A stretch of DNA of 20,412 nt from contig CAZEJK010000086.1 in NCBI GenBank assembly GCA_964512045.1, positions 1-20,412 on the forward strand. The letters are read 5' to 3'. Under the pieces are notes generated by a model, which made no database searches, was not told where the DNA came from, and was given only the letters and a program-made list of their open reading frames with translations. Below are positions 6,655-14,300 of this stretch, one piece after another; the stretch's first letter is position 1, and every line of letters starts with the position of its first letter. The translations under genes and the position numbers were made by a program. This stretch comes from CAZEJK01 sp964512045. Its GTDB lineage: Bacteria; Acidobacteriota; Thermoanaerobaculia; Thermoanaerobaculales; Sulfomarinibacteraceae.

Positions 6655-7872
6655 ATGAGAGGCAGGATAGGAGTGGGTTTGATGCTGGTGGTCGTGCTCA
6701 CGGCGTCAGCGGCACTGGCGGTCAGCCCGAGCACCGAGGTGTGGATCCCGGCGGCGAGTCGAGTGGTGGTCGAGGATGCGTTCTGGAGCACCAACCTGAC
6801 TCTCAGCAATCCGAACGAATCTGTGGCCAGCGTGGATGTGTTCTGGTTGCGGCGAGGGGCAGACAATGCCGCTGCGACGCCGCAGCGCTATACCCTCGAG
6901 CCTGGTGCGACCTTGACCCTTGAGGACGTGATTCTGAACGTCTTTGGTCGTGAGGAGGCGGAAGGCGCGATTCGCGTTGCTGCGAACATCCCCGTCATCG
7001 CCACCGCAGAGATCGTGAATCGGACCGCGGGGGGGATGTTCGGCCAGGGCTTTGAAGGTGTCCCGGGATCGGTGGCCATCACCGCGTCCGGTAGCGAGTT
7101 TGCTCTGAACGACTCCCGACAGACGGTCATTGCCGGAGTCGAGCAGAGCACCGACTACCGCAGCAACCTGTTCGCGGTTGGGGTGGATCCTTCAGGCTCC
7201 GTGCTCGATCTCGAGGTGCTGAACGATCGCGGCGGCGTCATCGATCGGTCCCCGGGCGTGGAGCTGGGCGCGTGGGAGCCGTGGTTCGCTCGCCTCGAGA
7301 GCTTGACGAGCTCTGCGGACGCCGCTGCGGTGCGGGCGCGCATCGTCTCGGGGGCAGCGATCGTTGTCGGCTCGAAGATCCACCGAGTGACTGGCGATCC
7401 GATCACGTTGGAGTCGTCGTATAACGCGTGTCAGTTCCCCAACGAGCTGCCGGTGCCGGGAGTCTACCGGGGCATCATCACGCATCCGGAGCCCCAGCAG
7501 CCAGGCTATGAGTTCGGCTTCACCATGACCGTCAACTCTATGGCGCATGTCGACAGCGTGCGGTTCGTTCATCAGGGCGATGCGGCGTGTCCGTATCAGT
7601 TCGTGACCGACGAGGAGCTGATCGGTACTCCGCTGGAGGATTTCTTCACGGGCGGCGCCACCTTCAGCGTAGAGTACACCAAGGGTGGAGCAGCCTTGGG
7701 AACCGTGACCTACACCGTCGAGCTGGAGATGGCCGGCGAGAACCCGGCGGTGTACGGCCGGGTGGTCGCAGTGGGCTCCGGTTTCAGTGACTGGCTCGGA
7801 GTCGACGCAACGGCGTGCAACGGTCCGCACGAGCAGCACGAGCGGGTGGAGCTGGGCTTCCTGCCGCAGTGA
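6655..7872 (+). CDS. Exported hypothetical protein with beta-sandwich-like repeats
   Basis: This 405-residue protein starts at ATG 6655 with GGAGGG 4-5 nt upstream; the frame is open back to 6556 but has no ribosome site there. It carries a signal peptide (residues 1-22, ASAALA/VS). Residues about 25-290 contain VVVEDAFWSTNLTLSNPN and evenly spaced beta-strand-like stretches, resembling secreted proteins of soil bacteria that carry Ig-like or DUF5719-like modules; this is an impression and not a family assignment. The last 115 residues, from VPGVYRGII, look like a second domain with CPYQF and TACNGPHE. Cysteines are few and could form disulfides. It is the first gene of an operon with the Wzy_C-like gene 17 nt downstream, so a surface or polysaccharide-related role is possible but unproven. 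Confidence 0.85.
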   Translation: MRGRIGVGLMLVVVLTASAALAVSPSTEVWIPAASRVVVEDAFWSTNLTLSNPNESVASVDVFWLRRGADNAAATPQRYTLEPGATLTLEDVILNVFGREEAEGAIRVAANIPVIATAEIVNRTAGGMFGQGFEGVPGSVAITASGSEFALNDSRQTVIAGVEQSTDYRSNLFAVGVDPSGSVLDLEVLNDRGGVIDRSPGVELGAWEPWFARLESLTSSADAAAVRARIVSGAAIVVGSKIHRVTGDPITLESSYNACQFPNELPVPGVYRGIITHPEPQQPGYEFGFTMTVNSMAHVDSVRFVHQGDAACPYQFVTDEELIGTPLEDFFTGGATFSVEYTKGGAALGTVTYTVELEMAGENPAVYGRVVAVGSGFSDWLGVDATACNGPHEQHERVELGFLPQ

Positions 7873-7889
7873 GACGGCTCAGAGAACCG

Positions 7890-9899
7890 ATGATGGATGG
7901 CGGCGGCGCTGGTACGGCGCCGCCGCTTGTGCGTTCCGAGCTGTGGTGGGCCGTCGCAGTGCTGGCGGCAGTGCTGGTCGTACCGACGCTGCTGGTGACC
8001 TGGGGCCGGTGGCAGGGCGAGGTGGTGTGGACCTCGTACCGCGAGCCGAAGCTTGCAGCCTTGCTGGTCGCCACTGTGGTGCTGGTCGCGGCCGTGATCT
8101 GGCGTCGTACCGTTCGTCCAAGCGACCTTCTCCTGACGGTCTTCCGGCCGGCGGTCGGTCTTCTCCTGCTGTTGGTGGGATGGTGTGTACTGACGCTTCT
8201 GTGGGCGCCGGTGGCAGAGCACGTGATCACGGAGCTGGTGGAGTGGGCGCCAGCACTGGTGTTCGTGATCCTCGGTGTGGCGTGGGCACGGAGACAGCCT
8301 GCGGTACTCGGAATCGTTCTCGGATGCATCCTGGCGGCCGCTGGGCTGTGCACAGCTGTGGGCTGGGTTCAGCTTGCGGTCCCGATCGATGTTCTCCTGC
8401 CGATCCGCCCCGAGGCTGGCGTGTCGGCTCCGTCGCTGATGGGGTATCGCAACCCGATGGCACATCTGATGACCGGCCAGCTACTCGTTGCCTGCGGGCT
8501 TCTGGCGGAGCTCCTGCGCCAGGGCCGGGTGAGGGTCGCCGGCGCGCTGGCTGTGGTCATCGCCCTGGAGGCAGGCTACCTGGCGCAGCTGCAGAGCCGG
8601 ACTGCCATGGTGGCGGTGGCTGTTGGCCTCAGCGCGTTTCTGCTCGGTGTGTGCTGTGTGGCCAGGGGTGAGCGCTGGAAGCGGTGGGTTGTGCTGTCAG
8701 GTCTGGCGATCGGGCTGGTGCTGGTGGTCATGATCTCGTTGCAGCCAGCTGCACGGGGCCGCGCCGCGTCCTTGCTCACGTACGTCAGTAGCCCGTCTCT
8801 GTACCTGCAGAGCGATCGTGGGGTGTACGCAGCCAACACGGTCGAGATGGTGCTCGATCGACCGCTCGGTGCCGGCGCGGGCAACTGGTTCGTGCTCTAC
8901 CCGGTGTACCGCGTGCACGGGCGCGACGTCGGGTTCCTGGAGCATGTTCAGGTTCGGCGCGCGCACTCCGATCACATCCAGATGCTCGGCGAGCTGGGCT
9001 GGGCGGGTGCAGCGCTCTGGCTCGGGTTTGTTGTCGCCGTCACGCTTGCCGCTCTTCGCGGTGTGGGGACGCAGAGGTCGCCTCTGGCCGTCGCTGTCGC
9101 CGCACAGTGGCTCGCGATGCTTGCGACGATGGCGACCGATTACGCCATCGAGCTCCCGGTCCTCCGCGTCCAGATGGCTGCTGTCGTCGTGCTGGTTCTC
9201 GGCACCGGGCGGTCGGAGTCAGTGGCTGAGGAAGCGTGGCAGAGAACGCGGGCGTCGTGGCTGGCCACCGGGGCCGTCGTCTGCTGCCTGGTCGTCGTCG
9301 TCGCGCTGGCGGTGCATCTGGTGGAGCGGGATGCGGCGTTTCATCGTGCGCACGCGTTGTATGACGTCCTCATGGCCGAGATGCGCTCGGCTGAGGTTCC
9401 CCTGGAGAGGCAAAGGGTGTACGGGGCACTGGCGCCCGAGATTCGCGATGCTGCCGATGAGTGGGCCTCCCGTCCGGGGTTGGATACCAGTGCGGTGATG
9501 CTGCCTGCGTTGATGACGGACGTGGAGCTGATCGGTGGTCGGCTCGGACGAGCACTGGAGTGGGCTGATCGGACGTTGGCGCTCCATCCGTACTACCCGA
9601 ACATCGTTCGTACGTTGGCGGTAGCGACCCGTCCAGTGAGCCCGGACCGAGCGCGTCTGTACACGCTGATCTGGCGCCATCTGCTGGACTCGGACAGCCC
9701 GGGGTACGGTCTGCCGATCGAGCCCCGAGCCGTCGCCGAGCTCTCGCTGGACGAGGTGCGAGCCCTTCTGGCAGCGATCGATGTCAACCGTTCGACGCCC
9801 CCGTCGTCTGTCATCCAGAGCCCGGGGATGGTTGGAGCGCGGCCGAGCAGCTCACCGGTGACCACCATTGGACGGGGCCAAAAGGGAGGTTTGCCATGA
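7890..9899 (+). CDS. O-antigen ligase/Wzy_C-like polytopic membrane protein with helical C-terminal tail
   Basis: This 669-residue protein begins at ATG 7890; a second ATG follows at 7893, and the upstream reading from 7815 would overlap the previous gene. About a dozen hydrophobic helices fill residues about 18-485. The Wzy_C signature is visible in the large periplasmic loop: RPLGAGAGNWF, then RAHSDHIQMLGELGWAG with H359, H362 and E368. Wzy_C proteins (O-antigen ligase WaaL, polymerases, some glycosyltransferases) use undecaprenyl-linked glycans as donors at the periplasmic face. After the last helix, residues about 490-669 form a soluble, TPR-like alpha-helical tail, a known arrangement in this superfamily. 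The specific substrate cannot be told, and no glycosyltransferase genes are adjacent. The stop overlaps the Spy-like start by 4 nt. Confidence 0.88.
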   Translation: MMDGGGAGTAPPLVRSELWWAVAVLAAVLVVPTLLVTWGRWQGEVVWTSYREPKLAALLVATVVLVAAVIWRRTVRPSDLLLTVFRPAVGLLLLLVGWCVLTLLWAPVAEHVITELVEWAPALVFVILGVAWARRQPAVLGIVLGCILAAAGLCTAVGWVQLAVPIDVLLPIRPEAGVSAPSLMGYRNPMAHLMTGQLLVACGLLAELLRQGRVRVAGALAVVIALEAGYLAQLQSRTAMVAVAVGLSAFLLGVCCVARGERWKRWVVLSGLAIGLVLVVMISLQPAARGRAASLLTYVSSPSLYLQSDRGVYAANTVEMVLDRPLGAGAGNWFVLYPVYRVHGRDVGFLEHVQVRRAHSDHIQMLGELGWAGAALWLGFVVAVTLAALRGVGTQRSPLAVAVAAQWLAMLATMATDYAIELPVLRVQMAAVVVLVLGTGRSESVAEEAWQRTRASWLATGAVVCCLVVVVALAVHLVERDAAFHRAHALYDVLMAEMRSAEVPLERQRVYGALAPEIRDAADEWASRPGLDTSAVMLPALMTDVELIGGRLGRALEWADRTLALHPYYPNIVRTLAVATRPVSPDRARLYTLIWRHLLDSDSPGYGLPIEPRAVAELSLDEVRALLAAIDVNRSTPPSSVIQSPGMVGARPSSSPVTTIGRGQKGGLP

Positions 9900-10360
9900 A
9901 GAGAACCGTGAGTTGCGCCGTCGTTGTTGCTGCGATCGTCTCATGCGTCGTGCCGTTGGTGACCGAGGCGCAGCCGGCCCACCAACGCGGAGCTGGCGTC
10001 CGCATTGCCCACTTCCTGGATCTCTCGGATGACCAGATTGCCGCGTGGAAGGAGCTACGGGATACGCATGTGCGCGTAGCGGAACCGCTGCGCGAGGAGC
10101 AACGAGCGTCGGCCGAGCAGCTCCGCTCGCTGCTTCGGAGCGAGAGCCCGGATGCCCGACAGGCCGGGGATCTCCTGATCCGCGTGCATCAGCTTCGAAA
10201 GGAGCTTCGAGCAGTGCACGCTGCATACGTCGAGAAGTTCACAGCGATGCTCAGCCCGAGTCAGCGCAGGGCGTATGAGAAGGCCTTGGAAGAGCGCGAG
10301 CGTCGCGGGATCGGTCGTGCACTCCGCCACGCGCGTATCGTGCCGCCGCTCGAACGGTAG
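9896..10360 (+). CDS. Spy/CpxP-like periplasmic LTxxQ-type protein
   Basis: This 154-residue protein starts at ATG 9896 with GGGAGG six bases upstream and overlaps the preceding stop (ATGA). It has a signal peptide (residues 1-25, TEA/QP). The mature part is almost entirely helical and charged. It has two LTxxQ-like motifs in the Spy/CpxP/heavy-metal-resistor arrangement: LSDDQ (43-47) after a short N-terminal helix and LSPSQ (119-123) before RRAYEKALEERERR. Family members are periplasmic chaperones or metal-stress sensors that form curved helical dimers. No metal-binding His/Cys cluster is obvious, so chaperone-like function is the better guess. Translational coupling to a Wzy_C protein suggests an envelope role. 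It ends before a convergent gene. Confidence 0.85.
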   Translation: MKRTVSCAVVVAAIVSCVVPLVTEAQPAHQRGAGVRIAHFLDLSDDQIAAWKELRDTHVRVAEPLREEQRASAEQLRSLLRSESPDARQAGDLLIRVHQLRKELRAVHAAYVEKFTAMLSPSQRRAYEKALEERERRGIGRALRHARIVPPLER

Positions 10361-10402
10361 CGACTGCAGCACCCCAGATCGGCGAAAAGGCGTGGCATGA
10401 TC

Positions 10403-10430
10403 GCCGGGGACCGGAGCTCCGGGACCCGGC
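10403..10430. terminator. GC-rich hairpin between convergent genes
   Basis: GCCGGG and CCCGGC (6 bp) enclose a tandem GA/GA pair and then CCGG-AGCT-CCGG. The 28-nt element sits between the stop of the Spy-like gene (10360) and the stop of the minus gene (10456). There is no U-tract. Likely a bidirectional terminator or a structured RNA end. Confidence 0.45.
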
Positions 10431-10455
10431 TGGCGGGGTGGGGATCGGCCGCTCG

Positions 10456-11193
10456 CTAGGGGATGGCCTCCACCTGGATGTCGTCGTAGAAGTCGGGAGA
10501 GCCGGGAAGACCGATGGTCGTGGTCTCCCTGTCCCCGTCAGCAAGCGGATCGAACAGGTGTCCCCGGACCATCTGGACCGTCGCACCGTCCTTGATGCCG
10601 CGGACGGTAAACCAAACATCCATCGCGTCGAGGTCGCGACCACAGCGGTTGTACACCTCGATTTCCACCAACACCTGGCCGGGCGCCGACGGTGACAGGC
10701 TGGTGTTCCACGACAGGGCCAGGCACTCGGCCAGGGTCAACGTCGGTCTCGGCTGCGGGCGTTGTGGCGCCGGTCGGTCGTAGGAGGGCTCTGCTGCCGA
10801 GGAGTCGTCGAGGTCATCGGAGTAGGGGTCCGGAGTCGGTGTTGCGGGCGGCGCGCTCGGCTCAGCGTTGTCCTCATCGACCCAGATTGCCCCGAGCTCG
10901 GGAAACTCGAGTGATGGTGTCGGGGTCGCGGTTGGTGGTGGTGAGGTCGGTGTTGCGGTCGGTGGTTGCGACATCGCAGTCGACGAGTCGTCCGTGTCCG
11001 ACCGTGGTGCGAACACCGCTGCCACCACGAGCAGCAGCGCAATGCCAGCGAGGATCGGTAGCGTCCAGGAGCGTGATCTGCTCCGTTTGCGCGCCGATGA
11101 CAGCACGGCGTAGCGAGGAGCGCTCGGGGTCGCGTGCTGCCGGGGAAGCGGCTCCGTCTGGTTCGGAGGCAGCGGTGGGGGCGTGGGGTCCAT
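10456..11193 (-). CDS. Single-pass membrane protein with Pro/Thr stalk and extracytoplasmic domain
   Basis: This 245-residue protein starts at ATG 11193; a GTG lies immediately upstream at 11196. The cytoplasmic N-terminus is proline-rich, then basic (ARKRSRSRS, 34-42). One helix spans 43-62. A low-complexity stalk follows, with a tandem PPTATPTSPPPTATPTP repeat (77-93) and acidic Ser/Pro stretches to about 140. Residues about 150-245 form a compact beta domain (QVLVEIEVYNRCGRDLDAMD, then MDVWFTVRGIKDG) like FxLYD/DUF-type stalk-borne domains; C157 and C184 may pair. I do not recognise a named family. A 156-nt spacer separates it divergently from the TPR/C39 gene, so shared regulation is possible. 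The much longer frame back to 11820 enters the TPR gene and is a shadow. Confidence 0.8.
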   Translation of the reverse strand: MDPTPPPLPPNQTEPLPRQHATPSAPRYAVLSSARKRSRSRSWTLPILAGIALLLVVAAVFAPRSDTDDSSTAMSQPPTATPTSPPPTATPTPSLEFPELGAIWVDEDNAEPSAPPATPTPDPYSDDLDDSSAAEPSYDRPAPQRPQPRPTLTLAECLALSWNTSLSPSAPGQVLVEIEVYNRCGRDLDAMDVWFTVRGIKDGATVQMVRGHLFDPLADGDRETTTIGLPGSPDFYDDIQVEAIP

Positions 11194-11349
11194 CACATTC
11201 TCAGTCCTCAGCGTCGGATACTCCCGCACTCCAGCTGCGACGGCTGGTGGTGCCGGACCATCGTCTCGAGCCAGTGTACTGCGCCGTTCGAGCGGACGTC
11301 GAGGGGGCGGAGCTGGTATCCGCGGGGGTTTTCTGAGAAGATCCATGAC

Positions 11350-14300
11350 ATGAGGACAGAGTATCGAGACTCTCGGCCGGAGGACGGATCGGGTCCGCCG
11401 CACGAGGTCGTGCAGGAGATCGAGAGGCTGTATGAAGCGGGACAGTTCGTCGCCGCGGGACAGCGTGTGGAGGCCTATGCGCCGATCCGGCAGTGGCGTG
11501 ACTCGCGAAGCAGGCTGATCGGAGGACGGCTGGCACACCATCTCGGTGCGCCGCGGCTGAGCCGACGGCTCCTTGTGGCTGCATGGAAGGCAGCTCCGGA
11601 CATGCTGGAGGCGCGATACTTCGGTCTCAAGACGTTCCTCGAGCGGCGCGGCCCCGTGTTGACCTGGATCGAGATGCTGCGCCGGCAGCCGCCGGCAGAT
11701 GCCGATGCCAGGCTGCGTGCCGAGTGGCTGGCGTTCGAGGGCCAGGTTCTGGCGTCGATGCGGGATCTGGGTCGGGCAATGGAACGGATCGAGGCTGCAG
11801 AGAGACTTGCGCCAGACCATCCGTGGATCGCGATCGAGCGTTCGCTCATCGAGATCGCGGCCGACCGGTTCGCCGAGAGCCTGGAGTCGGCGCGGCGCGC
11901 ACTCGAGCTACGGCCGTGGTATGCGGCCGGCGTGCTCGCCACCGCCCATTGTCTTGTTCTCGTGAACCGTCGTGCCGAGGCGATTCAGCTCTTGTTGGAT
12001 GCAGATCGCCGGTTGCAGTCGGCAGCGGTCGTGGCCCATCTCGCAACCCTGCAAATCGAGCTTCGGCAGCCGCAGGATACCCTGGGATCACTGGATCGGT
12101 ACCGGCAGCTGGCGCTTTGGATGGAGCCGGAGCTCGAGCAGTGGGAGGCCTCGGTTCGAGCGGAGGCACTGTATGAGCTCGGCGATATCGAGGGCGCCCG
12201 GAAGGCGCTGAGCCAGGTGGATACCGAGCTGCATCGGAGGTTTGCAGATCGCTTGGGGCAGCGTGCTGTGACCCTGGATCGGCGTCGCCTTCCGGTGGGG
12301 TTCATTCCGCAGTATCACGTCACCTGTGTGCCGGCGAGCATTGCGACGGTGGCGAGGTACTGGCAGCGTGAGGTGGATCAGAACGAGATCGCTGAAGCCA
12401 TCACCTACGAGGGAACTGCCCCGGCGCAGGAGCGGTTGTGGCTGGAGTCCAACGGCTGGCTCACACGGGAGTTCACCGTCGACTGGCCGAGCTCGCGAGC
12501 GCTGATCGATCGTGGCGTGCCGTTCTTGTTGACCACCGTCGGAGTAACAGAAGCTCACGAGCAGGTGGTCATCGGCTACGACACCGTGCAGCAGTCACTC
12601 CTCATCCGTGATCCCTCATCGCCGGTGGAGGTGGTGGCCGATGTCCACTCCCTTCTGGAGAGCCAGCAGGCGAGTGGTCCGCGGGGGCTGGCGGTGGTGC
12701 CGGAGGGTCATGCCGAGCTGCTGGAAGACCTCGAGCTGAAGGACTCACTTCTGTACGACCGACTGTACGCGGTACAGATGGCCTTGAACCGTCACGATCG
12801 GGACGCTGCCACGGTGGAGCGAGATGGACTGGCCCGCATGGAGCCGGAGCACCGGCTGACCTTCGAAGCATCACGGCAGCTGGCGGTCTACGACCGAAAC
12901 GTTACGTCTCTCGTACAGGGCCTGGACCGTTTATTGGAGATGTTCCCCGGGAACTGCGGCCTCGTGCTGCAGAAGGCTGCGGCACTGCAAGAGATGGCTC
13001 CGTGGGCGGACCGCATCAGCTGGCTCGAGCGGGTCGTGGAAGCCGACGGTTTTGACCCGGTTATTGCGACGACCCTCGCTTTGGAGCTGGCGCAGGACGC
13101 GCGACAGGACCAGCGCGTCGAGCGGCTGTTGCGACGGGCTGTGGTGTTGCGTCCTACGGATCCGGTCGTTGCTGAAGCGCTGGCAGGTCAGTGGTGGGTC
13201 AACCGCGATCGGGCCGAAGCATTGGAGCTGTACAGGTGTGCCGCCTGTCTCGGAGAGTTCAGGGAGGAGATGGCTGGGCGCTACTTCGTTGCCTCCACGC
13301 TCGAACACCGTCAAGCGGAGGCGTTGGCATGGCTCGAGGACCGCGCGGTTCGGTTTGCGACGCGGTCATCTCAGCCGGTGCAAACGGTGTTCTGGGCGTT
13401 GAGCGCAGCAGGACGCATGGAGCGGGCTCTCGAGCGGCTCGAGCAAGCGCTCGAGGCTCGACCTGAAGATGGAGAGCTGCTGCTGTTTGCTGCCGATGTG
13501 TTGGCCCGGATCGGCCATTTCAACCGTTCGGGCGAGCTGCTCGAGCGGGCACGATCCCGGGCTCGGAGCAGTGACTGGGCGCGAACGGCGGCGGCGGTGG
13601 CGAGCTACCGGGGCGAGCCGGTGCGATCGCTCGAGCTGTGGCATGAGGTCCTGGAGGCGGAGCCGATGGCGATGGACGCCATCGCCGCCATGTGTCGGCT
13701 GACCACCGATCTGGAGGGTCTCCATGCAGCGGTTGAGCGTGCCGAACGGATCGCGGAGGAGCTTCCGTACTTCTGCCCAGTGCACAGCATGCTCGCCGAG
13801 ATGCTGCGCGATCTGAACCCTGGCGAGGCGGAGCGTGTGGTCCAACATGTGCTGAATGTGAACCCGAATGACACATGGGCCCATCGTGAGCTTGCGCTCC
13901 ACCTGGCTCGCGGGGGCGATTCCGACGCTGCGCTGGCACAGCTGGATGAGGCGGATCGTCTGGAGCCGGATGGACCGGCCAACCTGCTCCGTCGCGGGCA
14001 GGTTCTGATGTATGTGGGGGATTGGGAGAAGGGCATCGATGCATTCCGGAAGGCGGTGGAGCTCGCACCCGACTTCGGCGAGGGGATCCAGCTCCTCGTC
14101 GGCGCGTGCGCGGATCATGCATCGAGGGTTGCAGAGTGCCGTCGAGTGTCTGAAGCGCTGCAGCACCAGGTAACTCTCGGCGAAGCGTTGACCGACTTCG
14201 CAGCTGCCGCATCCGGGGTGCTGGAGCCGCACGAGCTGCTGGAGCGGATCGACGTGTTGTGGACCGCCCATCCTGACGTCTGGCATGGGTGGTCGATCCG

